The position numbers and the translations under genes are program-made. Positions 8,408-16,932 of a DNA stretch of 45,156 nt are shown here, one piece after another. The stretch's first letter is position 1. Each line of letters starts with the position of its first letter. The notes beneath the pieces were generated by a model. The model searched no databases. It was not told where the DNA came from and saw only the letters and a list, made by a program, of their open reading frames with translations. Origin of the DNA: Bacteroidales bacterium (lineage in GTDB: Bacteria > Bacteroidota > Bacteroidia > Bacteroidales > UBA4181); the NCBI GenBank assembly GCA_031275285.1, contig JAISOY010000083.1:1-45156 (forward strand), given 5' to 3'.

Positions 8408-8417
8408 GTAAGCTTAC
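8408..8417. promoter_or_regulatory. 10-bp palindrome upstream of the MarR gene
   Basis: GTAAGCTTAC is a perfect 10-bp palindrome 39 bases before the MarR start, followed by an AT-rich stretch that could hold the promoter. MarR proteins bind short palindromes near their own promoters, so it is a candidate operator. A palindrome of this length can occur by chance. Confidence 0.3.
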
Positions 8418-8455
8418 TTATAAATATTTTGTAACAGAACTAAAACTTAAATTGT

Positions 8456-8908
8456 ATGAACAGATGTAAGGCATCACAATACCGACAGGAAAATGTGGAT
8501 AATTTAATATGGCGGGTAATTAAACTTTTCATCAAACATAAAAGGCAGATCTTGGAAAGATTTGCCCTTACATGTCCTCAATATGAAATTCTTTCCGCAT
8601 TATATTATTATTCCGATAATAAAACAGAAATATATCAGATTGACCTGTCTGAAAGAACAGAAATTGATCCACTCACCACTTCGATCATTTTACGTGGTTT
8701 TCAGGAAAAAGGCTTGATAACACTACATCACAACAGTATGGATACCCATATTGTCATTGTTGAGTTTACTGAAACCGGAGTGGAATTATTCGAAAACGTT
8801 TCGAAGCAGATGAAAAAGTTAACCGACCATGTATATCAGGGTATAAACATGGATCGTCTCATACCACAGTTAATAAAACTATCAGATAAATTTAATAATT
8901 TAATTTAA
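8456..8908 (+). CDS. MarR-family transcriptional regulator
   Basis: This 150-residue protein has the winged helix-turn-helix of MarR: recognition region TEIDPLTTSIILRGFQEKGLI (about residues 66-87) followed by a wing (HNSMDTHIVIVEFTETG). Flanking helices serve dimerisation. MarR proteins usually repress drug or stress genes and release DNA on binding a small phenolic or hydrophobic ligand. It is the first gene of an efflux operon: the adaptor gene starts 7 bases after its stop. I infer that it controls the pump. No cysteine pair suggesting a redox switch is obvious. Confidence 0.85.
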   Translation: MNRCKASQYRQENVDNLIWRVIKLFIKHKRQILERFALTCPQYEILSALYYYSDNKTEIYQIDLSERTEIDPLTTSIILRGFQEKGLITLHHNSMDTHIVIVEFTETGVELFENVSKQMKKLTDHVYQGINMDRLIPQLIKLSDKFNNLI

Positions 8909-8915
8909 GAAGATC

Positions 8916-10019
8916 ATGAAAACTAATAGAATATTTTATGGAGCAGTAGTTTTTGCCATGTTTGTCTCCTGTGGAAACAAACAACAGGATGCATCTCAGG
9001 CAAACCAATTGGTATATCCTACAGAGATGTTGAAAAAGTGTGATGCTCAATCACAGGTTGTGTATCCTGTGTCGATTAAAGGGCAGGAAGACATTGAAAT
9101 ACGTCCCCGTATCGATGGCTTTATCGATGCTATTTATGTAGATGAAGGTTCGGCAGTGGAAAAAGGACAATCACTTTTCAGGATCAATTCGCCACAGGCC
9201 GAACAGACCCTTACTACCGCAAAAGCATCGTTGATCAGTGCACAGGCGCGGGTAAATACGGCAAGAATAAATGTAGAGAGAGTAAAACCTTTAGCCGAAA
9301 AAGGAATTATTGGTGAAGTCCAACTGGAAACAGCCAAAGATTCTTACCAGTCGGCATTGGCCGATATGGCACAGGCAGAAGCTGCACTTAAAAATGCACA
9401 GGCAACTGTTAGCTGGACGAATGTGACCGCTCCCGTAACAGGTTTTGTCGGTGCATTACCCTATCGTCAGGGAAGTCTGGTGAATTCATCCAATGTGCTC
9501 ACTACCGTTGCCAATACAGGTAATGTATTTGCCTATTTTTCATTAAATGAAAAGGAATTAAGGGCTTTGATGAATGATCTTGAAGGGACCACCCAGAAAG
9601 AAAAGATCAAAAATATACCGCAGGTGTCATTAATCCTTGCCGACGGGACTAAATATCCGGAAAAAGGAACAGTAGAAACCATTACAGGAGTACTGAATGC
9701 AAGTACCGGATCAGCCAATATAAGGGCCGAATTCCCTAATGAACATGCTGAATTGAAAAGCGGAACAAGTGGAAGTATCATTATTCCCCGCACATTACAC
9801 AATGTCTTTCTTATTCCCCAGAAAGCCACTTTTGCCCAACAGGATAAGACGTTGATCTTTGTTGTACAGGGCGATTCTGTGGTGCAAAAAGTAATATCGG
9901 TTGTCCCGATAGCCGGCGGGAAAAGTTATGCGGTAACCGACGGATTAAAGGAGGGGGAAAGGATCGTCACCGATGGCATTGTCACATTGAGCCATGGTAA
10001 GAAAATAGAATTCAAATAA
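8916..10019 (+). CDS. RND efflux periplasmic adaptor lipoprotein (MFP)
   Basis: This 367-residue protein begins with a short lipoprotein signal ending FVSC, so Cys19 is the likely lipidation site. The body follows the membrane-fusion order: a lipoyl half (about 50-90, RIDGFIDAIYVDEGSAVEKG), an alanine-rich coiled-coil hairpin (about 95-165), the second lipoyl half (ATVSWTNVTAPVTGFVG) and beta-barrel plus membrane-proximal domains to the end. It links the inner-membrane pump to the outer-membrane channel. The pump gene starts 18 bases downstream. Length fits the AcrA/MexA family. Substrates cannot be predicted. Confidence 0.93.
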   Translation: MKTNRIFYGAVVFAMFVSCGNKQQDASQANQLVYPTEMLKKCDAQSQVVYPVSIKGQEDIEIRPRIDGFIDAIYVDEGSAVEKGQSLFRINSPQAEQTLTTAKASLISAQARVNTARINVERVKPLAEKGIIGEVQLETAKDSYQSALADMAQAEAALKNAQATVSWTNVTAPVTGFVGALPYRQGSLVNSSNVLTTVANTGNVFAYFSLNEKELRALMNDLEGTTQKEKIKNIPQVSLILADGTKYPEKGTVETITGVLNASTGSANIRAEFPNEHAELKSGTSGSIIIPRTLHNVFLIPQKATFAQQDKTLIFVVQGDSVVQKVISVVPIAGGKSYAVTDGLKEGERIVTDGIVTLSHGKKIEFK

Positions 10020-10037
10020 TCTTAATTTCCGGAAACC

Positions 10038-13000
10038 ATGTTAAAATTATTCATAGGAAGACCTGTATTATCTACCGTAATATCTATTATTATCGTAGTA
10101 CTAGGCTTCATCGGTATCGTATCGCTACCGGTTGAAATGTACCCGGATATTGCACCACCCACTGTACAGGTGGAAGCACAGTATCCCGGAGCAAATGCGG
10201 ATGTGGTGATGAATAGCGTGATCATCCCACTGGAAGAACAGATAAACGGCGTGGAAGGAATGACCTATATGACTTCTACGGCATCAAATACCGGTATTGC
10301 CAGTATCTCTGTGTTTTTTAAAAAGGGTATTGATCCCGATATTGCAGCAGTAAATGTTCAGAATCTGGTTGCCCGGGCCACATCACAATTACCTGCTGAA
10401 GTAAATCAGATCGGTGTTTCGGTGAGGAAACAGTTGAGTAGTTATATCCTGATGATCTCGTTGTCTTCCTCCAATGAGGATTATGACGGACAGTTTATCC
10501 AGAACTATGCCAATATCAATCTTATTCCCCAGATAAAACGTGTTTACGGTGTTGGAGATGCGATGGTATTAGGTGCTAAGGACTATTCAATGCGTGTGTG
10601 GCTCAAGCCCGACGTAATGGCATCATATAAAGTAAATCCGACAGAAGTGATTGCGGCATTACAGGATCAGAATATTGAAGCAGCACCCGGGGAACTGGGA
10701 CAGAATAGTGACCAGACTTACCAGTATACACTGAAATATACCGGAAGATTAAAAACGGTAGAACAATTCGATGATATCATTATCCGTTCAGAGGGTGGTC
10801 ATATTCTACGATTGAAGGATGTGGCCGATATTGAGTTGGGATCGTTGAATTACAGTCTTATCAGCCGGACAAACGGGAATGAGTCCGTTTTTATGGCCGT
10901 TAGTCAGACCGCCGGATCCAATGCCCAGGACCTGATCAATAATATAAAGAATGTGATCAATGAGGCGTCCCTGACATTCCCTCCCGGATTGGAAGTGACT
11001 TATATGGTAGATGTCAATGAGTTTTTAGATGCCTCCATGCGGAAACTGATCCAAACATTTATTGAAGCCCTGTTATTGGTATTTCTGGTAGTATTTATTT
11101 TCCTGCAAAGCGGAAAATCGACACTTATACCGGCTATAGCAGTTCCTGTCGCCATTATCGGTACCTTTTTTTTCCTTCAGGTATTGGGTTTTTCCATCAA
11201 TATCCTGACCCTGTTTGCCCTTGTTCTTGCCATTGGTATTGTGGTGGATGACGCCATTATTGTGGTGGAGGCAGTACATGCCAAGATGGAAGCCGGCGAA
11301 ACGGATCCGAAAAAAGCCGCATTGGCTGCGATGACCGAAATAGCGCCTGCTATTGTAGCTATAACACTGGTGATGTCATCGGTATTTATTCCGGTTAGCT
11401 TTATTGGCGGTACAAGCGGTGTGTTTTTTAGGCAATTTGGCCTGACGCTGGCCATTTCGATCCTGATTTCAGCAGTAAATGCACTTACCCTGAGTCCAGC
11501 CCTTTGTGCCTTATTCCTTAAACCGCAACATGGCGGAACGAAAAGGAATTTTGTACAGCGTTTCTTCTATTATTTTAATATATTATTCGAAGCAGGTACT
11601 GCAAAATACAAATCATCGCTGGTTTTTCTGGGCAAAAAAAATCATCAGTGGATAGCTGTGGGTGTTGTGCTACTGTTTTCGGTAATATTATTCGGTATCA
11701 TGAAAAAATTACCGACAGGTTTTGTGCCCGCCGAGGACAGTGGAAGCATGGTTGGTCTTATATCCCTTCCTCCGGGATCATCGCTGGAAAGAACGGATTC
11801 TATCGTACAAAAAGTAATTGCGGTGACGGATGAGATTGATGCGATCGATTTTGTTACCGAAATTACAGGTGTAAATTTCATGAGTGGTGCAGGAGGTATG
11901 GCCGGTTCATATAGTACCCTGATGATCAAATTGAAACACTGGGAAGAACGTTCGATCTCCACTAATGAATTATCCGCCTTACTTACCGAAAGAACACAAG
12001 GAATACAGGGAGCTACGTTTATGTTCTTCGGTATGCCTACTTTGCAAGGATTTGGTATGAGTACGGGTGTGGAATTGAAAATGCAGGACAGGACAGGTGG
12101 TAACGTCCAGGATTTCTATAATGTTACCGAAAAATTTCTGGGTGACCTGGGGCAGCGGGAAGAAATCATGACTGCCATGACCACCTTCAATCCGAACTTT
12201 CCTCAACGGATGATTGAAGCCAATATGCCTAAAATAAAGGAAGCCGGATTGACATTAAATGATGTAATGACCACCCTGCAAGCCTATATAGGCAGTATGT
12301 ACGTAAATAATTTCAATATCTTCGGCAAGCAATTCAGGATCATGCTGCAGGCACCACCCGAATACAGGGAAAAACTCGAAGATTTGAACAAATTGTTTGT
12401 CCGGGTACCATCGGGAGATATGGCTCCGATAAGCGAATTCATCACCGTAACCCCGATTACAGGACCGCAGTCCCTTACCCGGTTCAATATGTTCCAGTCG
12501 ATGGATGTTACCGTGATACCCGATTATACCAAAGGATACAGTACGGGTGATATTATCGGCATTATTGATGAATACTCGAAAGAATCACTCCCAAGTGGGT
12601 ATGGCTATGAATATTCAGGGATGACACTCGAAGAAACCAATCAAAGTTCCCAGATCATCTTCATATTTGCCATCTGCCTTATCTTCGTTTACCTGCTTTT
12701 ATCAGCGCTGTACGAAAGTTACATTATCCCCTTATCGGTATTGTTTTCATTACCGGTAGGATTAGCGGGTGTGTTTATCTTTTTAATGATTTTTGGAGTA
12801 CATATCGGTATTGTAAACAATATTTATGTACAGATCTCCATCATCATGCTGATCGGGCTTTTGGCCAAAAATGCCATCCTGATTGTCGAATATGCCATTC
12901 AACGGCGCCAGCAGGGTCAAGGTATTGTTGAGGCGGCAATTAATGGAGCAGTTGCACGTCTCAGACCGATCCTGATGACATCCTTTGCATTTATATGCGG

Positions 13001-13211
13001 ACTTTTGCCGCTGATGTTTGCCAATGGTGCCGGCGCATTGGGCAACCGGTCTATCGGCATCAGCGCTGTCGGAGGAATGCTTTTCGGTACCCTGATTGGA
13101 ATATTGGTGATACCCACATTATATGTACTCTTCCAAACCCTGCAGGAACGTTTCATTAAAAAAGAACCGGTATCAAATAATCAATTAACAGATAACGATC
13201 ATGAAAAGTAA
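10038..13211 (+). CDS. RND multidrug efflux permease (HAE1/AcrB type)
   Basis: This 1057-residue protein is a proton-driven inner-membrane transporter. It starts with the usual first helix (FIGRPVLSTVISIIIVVLG), has two large periplasmic loops and twelve predicted membrane segments. The proton-relay aspartates of TM4 are present in GIVVDDAIIVVE (Asp404 and Asp405), and the TM10-TM11 block contains GLLAKNAILIVEYA. Length is typical for hydrophobic and amphiphilic efflux pumps rather than heavy-metal ones, which use a different TM4 motif. It should work as a trimer with the adaptor and channel encoded on either side. Its 3' end overlaps the channel gene by 11 bases. Confidence 0.96.
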   Translation: MLKLFIGRPVLSTVISIIIVVLGFIGIVSLPVEMYPDIAPPTVQVEAQYPGANADVVMNSVIIPLEEQINGVEGMTYMTSTASNTGIASISVFFKKGIDPDIAAVNVQNLVARATSQLPAEVNQIGVSVRKQLSSYILMISLSSSNEDYDGQFIQNYANINLIPQIKRVYGVGDAMVLGAKDYSMRVWLKPDVMASYKVNPTEVIAALQDQNIEAAPGELGQNSDQTYQYTLKYTGRLKTVEQFDDIIIRSEGGHILRLKDVADIELGSLNYSLISRTNGNESVFMAVSQTAGSNAQDLINNIKNVINEASLTFPPGLEVTYMVDVNEFLDASMRKLIQTFIEALLLVFLVVFIFLQSGKSTLIPAIAVPVAIIGTFFFLQVLGFSINILTLFALVLAIGIVVDDAIIVVEAVHAKMEAGETDPKKAALAAMTEIAPAIVAITLVMSSVFIPVSFIGGTSGVFFRQFGLTLAISILISAVNALTLSPALCALFLKPQHGGTKRNFVQRFFYYFNILFEAGTAKYKSSLVFLGKKNHQWIAVGVVLLFSVILFGIMKKLPTGFVPAEDSGSMVGLISLPPGSSLERTDSIVQKVIAVTDEIDAIDFVTEITGVNFMSGAGGMAGSYSTLMIKLKHWEERSISTNELSALLTERTQGIQGATFMFFGMPTLQGFGMSTGVELKMQDRTGGNVQDFYNVTEKFLGDLGQREEIMTAMTTFNPNFPQRMIEANMPKIKEAGLTLNDVMTTLQAYIGSMYVNNFNIFGKQFRIMLQAPPEYREKLEDLNKLFVRVPSGDMAPISEFITVTPITGPQSLTRFNMFQSMDVTVIPDYTKGYSTGDIIGIIDEYSKESLPSGYGYEYSGMTLEETNQSSQIIFIFAICLIFVYLLLSALYESYIIPLSVLFSLPVGLAGVFIFLMIFGVHIGIVNNIYVQISIIMLIGLLAKNAILIVEYAIQRRQQGQGIVEAAINGAVARLRPILMTSFAFICGLLPLMFANGAGALGNRSIGISAVGGMLFGTLIGILVIPTLYVLFQTLQERFIKKEPVSNNQLTDNDHEK

Positions 13212-14622
13212 ATATATAACAGGAATAGCTTTATTGGGGATAATTATCTCCATAGGAATGACCTCCTGTAAGGTGAAAACCAGATATAAAACCCCGGAGG
13301 TCAATACAGAAAATATGTTCAGGGACATGGATCCGGCAGATTCTGTCACCATTGCAGATATCCCATGGAGGGAATACTTCAAGGATAATCATTTACGGGC
13401 TTATATTGAAGAAGCAATCAATAATAACTTCGATATGTTGATTGCTGCCGAACGGATTAAGCAAGCTGAAGCAGCCTTAGGAGTTGCCCGTGCTGCCTAT
13501 TTTCCCGATATCGCAGTTGCAGGACAAGTCGAACAAAACAGGTTAAGTAATGCGGATCCGCTGACAGGTATACCAAAAGACAAGAAAGGGCTGGCGTATC
13601 ATACGGAAAATTATTCCCTGGGCATCGCCACAAGTTGGGAATTGGATATCTGGAACAAAATACGTCAGTCGAAGGCTGATTACGCCGGGATGTTAAACAG
13701 TTATGCCGGTCGGGCGCTGGTTCAGACTTCGCTGATTTCAAATATGGTCAATACCTATTATTCATTATTGGCATTGGATGAACAGTTGAATGTAACCCAA
13801 CAGATGATCATGTTGATGGAAGAAAATCTGGTATCCACCGAAGCTTTGAAAGAAGCCGGGATGCTCACCGGTGCAGCCGTGGAACAAACCCGTGCGGCAT
13901 TGTATAGTACCCGTGCTTCCGTACCCGACCTGAAGTCCAATATACGGCAATTGGAAAATACGATCTGTACATTGATGGGACGTAAGCCTGATCTGATTGA
14001 AAGATCGACCCTTCCGGAGCAAATTGTTCCGGATGGACTGGCTTACGGCATACCTGCCCAGATGCTCGCCAGGCGTCCTGACGTATATCAGGCGGAATTA
14101 TCCTTTCGTTCCGCATTTCATCTGACTCATATTGCCAGGTCGAACCTATATCCGAAAATAACAATAAGTTCCGGTATATTAGGTTTTTCTACTGTTAATT
14201 CACTAAGTAATTTTTTTAAATCAGACCATTTCTTTTCTTCAATAACGGGAGGTATTACACAACCCTTATTTGCGCGCAGACGATTAACAGCTCAGTTGAA
14301 AACAGCCAAATCAGATCAGCAGATTGCATTGCTGACATTTGAAAGGAGGGTTCTGGAAGCAGGTCAGGAAGTATCGGATATTATGTATGTCTTCACTTCC
14401 TCGCAGGAAAAGGAAGAAAATCGAATCCAACAGGTTGAATCATTGAATAAAGCAGTGTATTACACCCAAGAATTGCTTAAAGCCGGCGAGGCCGATTATC
14501 TGGAAGTATTGACAGCACAACAGGGGCTGTTACAGGCGCAATTGAGCCAGATAAATGATCATCTGCAACAACTCCAGGCAACTTCAGATCTCTATCGTGC
14601 TCTTGGCGGCGGTGTTGAATAA
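13201..14622 (+). CDS. Outer-membrane efflux lipoprotein (NodT/TolC family)
   Basis: This 473-residue protein has a lipoprotein signal ending MTSC (Cys23) and two outer-membrane-efflux repeats made of long helices, for example IKQAEAALGVARAAYFPDI (about 88-106) and LKAGEADYLEVLTAQQGLL near the end. NodT-type members form trimeric channels that complete tripartite RND pumps. The start codon overlaps the last codons of the permease gene, showing translational coupling. It is the last gene of the MarR-led operon; a terminator hairpin follows about 57 bases after the stop. Confidence 0.95.
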   Translation: MKSKYITGIALLGIIISIGMTSCKVKTRYKTPEVNTENMFRDMDPADSVTIADIPWREYFKDNHLRAYIEEAINNNFDMLIAAERIKQAEAALGVARAAYFPDIAVAGQVEQNRLSNADPLTGIPKDKKGLAYHTENYSLGIATSWELDIWNKIRQSKADYAGMLNSYAGRALVQTSLISNMVNTYYSLLALDEQLNVTQQMIMLMEENLVSTEALKEAGMLTGAAVEQTRAALYSTRASVPDLKSNIRQLENTICTLMGRKPDLIERSTLPEQIVPDGLAYGIPAQMLARRPDVYQAELSFRSAFHLTHIARSNLYPKITISSGILGFSTVNSLSNFFKSDHFFSSITGGITQPLFARRRLTAQLKTAKSDQQIALLTFERRVLEAGQEVSDIMYVFTSSQEKEENRIQQVESLNKAVYYTQELLKAGEADYLEVLTAQQGLLQAQLSQINDHLQQLQATSDLYRALGGGVE

Positions 14623-14678
14623 TAGTGGGGTAAACGTTTATTTTTTATGTAAAACTTTTTTCATCATATAAAGATTGA

Positions 14679-14712
14679 GAGGATATCCGAAAATGTAGGG
14701 TATCCTCTTTTT
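14679..14712 (+). terminator. Terminator of the RND operon
   Basis: GAGGATATCC (14679-14688) pairs with GGGTATCCTC (14698-14707) with one G-T pair, followed by five Ts. It lies between the efflux operon and the convergent AraC gene. Confidence 0.8.
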
Positions 14713-14732
14713 ATATGATATTGTTCGTATAC

Positions 14733-15683
14733 TCATTTTCTCATAGCATATTCTTTAGGGTTTTTGCCGGTATATCTTTTAAACAATTTTGAAAAATGAC
14801 TTAAATTGGAAAAACCTAAAGCATAGCCAACATCAGCTATTGTCATACTTTTATCACTTTTCAACAAAGAAGCAGCCTCATTTATCCGTGCGGACAAATA
14901 ATAATTATAAATGCTATCACCAAAGACCTTTTTGAATAACTGTTTCATTTTTGTTTCGCTCATTCCTATTGAATGTGCAAGCCCGTTAAGTGTGGGAGGT
15001 ATACTCAGGTCATTCAATATTATTTTTTCTATGCTGAGTATCTTCTCTATATCATTCTTGTTAAAATGTATAGAATCATTAGAAGCCCGCCTTGAAAAAC
15101 GAATGAAGAAATGATACATTAAATCCATTATTTTTATTTTGTAATAGAGCTTCTCCAATTTTCCATGCTCTTTATTTTCATAAAGTTCTCTTAAAATCTC
15201 TTTCATTCCTAATGTCACATTTTCCTGATAGATAAACGGTCTGTTCAGGTTGTCCGTAAAAGCAGCAAACTCCTTTGATTTCGGACCAATATTGATTATG
15301 GAAAGAAGTTTCTTTAATTTTATTTTTACAATAACATTACAAAAAGGTGTATTTGCAGAAAGCTCATCTTTTACATCGATAGTGTCATTCAGGACCTGAA
15401 CATTGGATAAATAGTTCTTATCCTGTTCCAGGTAACAAATAAACCGGAAAGTAATTGAATCTTTGTTTGTATTTGTTGCTACCCTGTTGAATGTAATTGG
15501 CTCTTTTAAATTGTATGAGTGGATAATAACACGTAAATCACTGTCAATATCGATCCTTTTTGCGTATCCCTGACCAAACCGGGACGGCAGATATAATACA
15601 TTATCCCTGATCTCTGAATTGAGTTTTCTGGCAAACTCGTCCATATAGCCGGAATTCCACTTAGGTCCAAATTCTATATACAT
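14733..15683 (-). CDS. AraC-family regulator (PchR-like)
   Basis: This 316-residue protein has a poorly conserved sensing region (1-200) and a C-terminal AraC domain with both helix-turn-helix units (LAHSIGMSETKMKQLFKKVFG, then IADVGYALGFSNLSHFSKLF and KRYTGKNPKEYA at the end). Overall layout is like PchR-type regulators, which often respond to siderophores or other small ligands; the ligand here is unknown. It is divergent from the DUF4405-like pair with 143 bases between. A 12-bp direct repeat with 21-bp period in that gap is the layout AraC proteins use to bind DNA, so I infer control of the neighbouring genes. Confidence 0.9.
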   Translation of the reverse strand: MYIEFGPKWNSGYMDEFARKLNSEIRDNVLYLPSRFGQGYAKRIDIDSDLRVIIHSYNLKEPITFNRVATNTNKDSITFRFICYLEQDKNYLSNVQVLNDTIDVKDELSANTPFCNVIVKIKLKKLLSIINIGPKSKEFAAFTDNLNRPFIYQENVTLGMKEILRELYENKEHGKLEKLYYKIKIMDLMYHFFIRFSRRASNDSIHFNKNDIEKILSIEKIILNDLSIPPTLNGLAHSIGMSETKMKQLFKKVFGDSIYNYYLSARINEAASLLKSDKSMTIADVGYALGFSNLSHFSKLFKRYTGKNPKEYAMRK

Positions 15684-15732
15684 TATTCCCGGTATTAAAT
15701 TTTTATAACTATACTAAGTTAAATCAAAGGTA

Positions 15733-15765
15733 AAAAATATGTCGGATATTGATAAAAATATGTCG
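15733..15765 (+). promoter_or_regulatory. Direct repeat, likely AraC operator
   Basis: AAAAATATGTCG occurs at 15733-15744 and again, identical, at 15754-15765. The start-to-start distance is 21 bases, two helical turns, which places both copies on one DNA face. They lie 32 bases upstream of the -7 box at 15797, a position suited to activation of the downstream membrane genes by the divergently encoded AraC protein. Confidence 0.6.
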
Positions 15766-15796
15766 TATTTGTAGTTTATGATCCTATCCGGTAAAA

Positions 15797-15804
15797 TACT
15801 TTTG
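15797..15804 (+). promoter_or_regulatory. Bacteroidota -7 promoter element
   Basis: TACTTTTG fits TAnnTTTG, 22 bases upstream of the first small membrane gene. The -33 element is weak (TTTA at 15775-15778, 18-base spacer), as expected for a promoter needing an activator. Confidence 0.55.
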
Positions 15805-15826
15805 CACTTGATCAAAAATATTGGAT

Positions 15827-15952
15827 ATGGGTTTTAATAAAAACAAATGGTTGGCGGTATTCATTGATATTTTCCTGTGTTTGCTATTAATGACAAGGAT
15901 CATATCAGGATATTTACCCCTTATAAATAATTGGAAAACAGATGAAATCTAA
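15827..15952 (+). CDS. Small membrane protein, 41 residues (DUF4405-like start)
   Basis: An ATG-to-TAA frame encodes 41 residues with one long hydrophobic segment (WLAVFIDIFLCLLLMTRIIS, 8-27). It begins MGFNKNKW, and its neighbour begins MKSKKNKW followed by a similar hydrophobic helix, so the two seem related: this one may be a shortened paralogue with only the first helix. It overlaps the next start by 11 bases, which argues for translation as a coupled pair. It sits directly after the AraC-type operator and promoter. It might also be a leader peptide. Function is unknown. Confidence 0.5.
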   Translation: MGFNKNKWLAVFIDIFLCLLLMTRIISGYLPLINNWKTDEI

Positions 15953-16346
15953 AAAGAATAAGTGGTTGAATAAATTCCTTAAAGTATTTCTGTATATTTT
16001 GTTGGCTACAGGAGTAGTATATACGCTAATGCTTTATAATATATTACCTCCGGGTAATGATGAGTTGTGGGGCGGCTTACACAGGATTTCGGGGTTTGTC
16101 TTTTTAATTTTTGTCTTAGTGCATTGTATCAAAAATCGGAAATGGTATAAAGCATGGTTCACTCAAAAGCTGAAAAATAAGAAAAGCAGGCTCGCTAAAT
16201 TCATATCTGTTTCTTTTGTGCTTATGCTCCTATCCGTGATGTCGGAAGATTTATTTACACAGAACCAGTTTGTTCTCATCCATATATTAATAGGATCTGT
16301 ATGGATTCTGGGTATCCTGTCTCATTTTAACAGTAAAAAATACTGA
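15942..16346 (+). CDS. DUF4405-like four-helix membrane protein
   Basis: This 134-residue protein has four predicted membrane helices (about 12-30, 46-64, 83-100, 109-126). Histidines lie in or near the helices, in GGLHRISGFVFLIFVLVHC and FVLIHILIGS, in the pattern of small b-type cytochrome domains such as DUF4405, which are linked to electron transfer across the membrane, including extracytosolic flavin systems. Heme binding is an inference. It is coupled to the 41-residue protein by an 11-base overlap and probably controlled by the divergent AraC regulator. The ArsR operon follows but has its own promoter. Confidence 0.6.
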   Translation: MKSKKNKWLNKFLKVFLYILLATGVVYTLMLYNILPPGNDELWGGLHRISGFVFLIFVLVHCIKNRKWYKAWFTQKLKNKKSRLAKFISVSFVLMLLSVMSEDLFTQNQFVLIHILIGSVWILGILSHFNSKKY

Positions 16347-16461
16347 AAAATATATTCCTGAGAAAACAGGTTTTAATTGAAACATTGATCTTATCAATCA
16401 TTTTATAAAACATTGTAGTGTACTTTTCCATCTTTAGATAGATAGAATTTTTATTTGATTT

Positions 16462-16479
16462 ATTCGTATGTTTGCCAAT
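16462..16479 (+). promoter_or_regulatory. arsR promoter with probable ArsR operator
   Basis: The 18 bases ATTCGTATGTTTGCCAAT match the perfect palindrome at 16833-16850 at 14 of 18 positions. The -7 element TATGTTTG lies inside it at 16467-16474. Binding here would block the promoter, the standard autoregulation of ArsR proteins. A -33 element is not clear. Confidence 0.55.
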
Positions 16480-16485
16480 AATAAA

Positions 16486-16791
16486 ATGATGACAATGGAG
16501 AAGAAAGAATATACCCCTGAACAGGAACAGATGGCACTTATGGCAAAAGCCCTGTCACATCCCGCGCGCATATCTATTTTACAAATGCTTTCCAAACAAT
16601 CCTGCTGTTATCATGGCGATTTATCAGAAGTTTTACCTATTGCAAAAAGTACATTATCAAGACATTTAAAAGAACTAAAAGCAGCCGGATTGATACAGGG
16701 AACATTTTCACTTCCAAATATCAAATATTGTATTAATCGCCAAAACTGGGAAATAGCAAGAGATTTATTCCATTCACTATTCGATGATTAA
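16486..16791 (+). CDS. arsR: ArsR-family metalloregulator
   Basis: The protein is about 101 residues with a winged helix-turn-helix of the ArsR/SmtB family: KALSHPARISILQML, then the recognition helix in AKSTLSRHLKELKAAGLIQG. Cysteines are in SKQSCCYHGDLSEVL, at the position of the classic CxC metalloid site, with a further Cys in IKYCINRQ, so a three-thiolate site for trivalent arsenic or organoarsenicals is plausible. The earlier ATG at 16468 is inside the -7 box, so translation must start later; 16486, 16489 or 16495 are possible. It should repress itself and the operon that follows through matching palindromes. Confidence 0.85.
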   Translation: MMTMEKKEYTPEQEQMALMAKALSHPARISILQMLSKQSCCYHGDLSEVLPIAKSTLSRHLKELKAAGLIQGTFSLPNIKYCINRQNWEIARDLFHSLFDD

Positions 16792-16832
16792 CAGCTTCAA
16801 ATAAAAAATCTCACTGTTTTTTTGATAAAACA

Positions 16833-16872
16833 GTTCGCATGTTTGCGAACATTAAAACTATTCATATATTTG
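16833..16872 (+). promoter_or_regulatory. Operator and promoter of the ars operon
   Basis: GTTCGCA (16833-16839) and TGCGAAC (16844-16850) are exact inverted arms around TGTT. The -33 element TTTG (16842-16845) is inside this palindrome; after 19 bases comes the -7 element TATATTTG (16865-16872). This is a textbook Bacteroidota promoter with an operator across its -33 box. A weaker copy of the motif (12 of 18) covers the -7 box at 16860-16877. Confidence 0.75.
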
Positions 16873-16932
16873 CAAAATATAAAACAAATGGGACAGTTTG
16901 TTGTAAAGTGCAATTAATCAATTAAATAATGT

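Noticed and set aside
11177-11455. 92-codon frame opposite the RND permease
   Set aside because: It is antisense to a conserved membrane region of the pump and has no motif of its own; long opposite frames are common there.
16468-16485. Earlier ATG of the arsR frame
   Set aside because: It lies inside the -7 promoter element TATGTTTG, so a transcript from this promoter would not contain it; a downstream ATG must be used.
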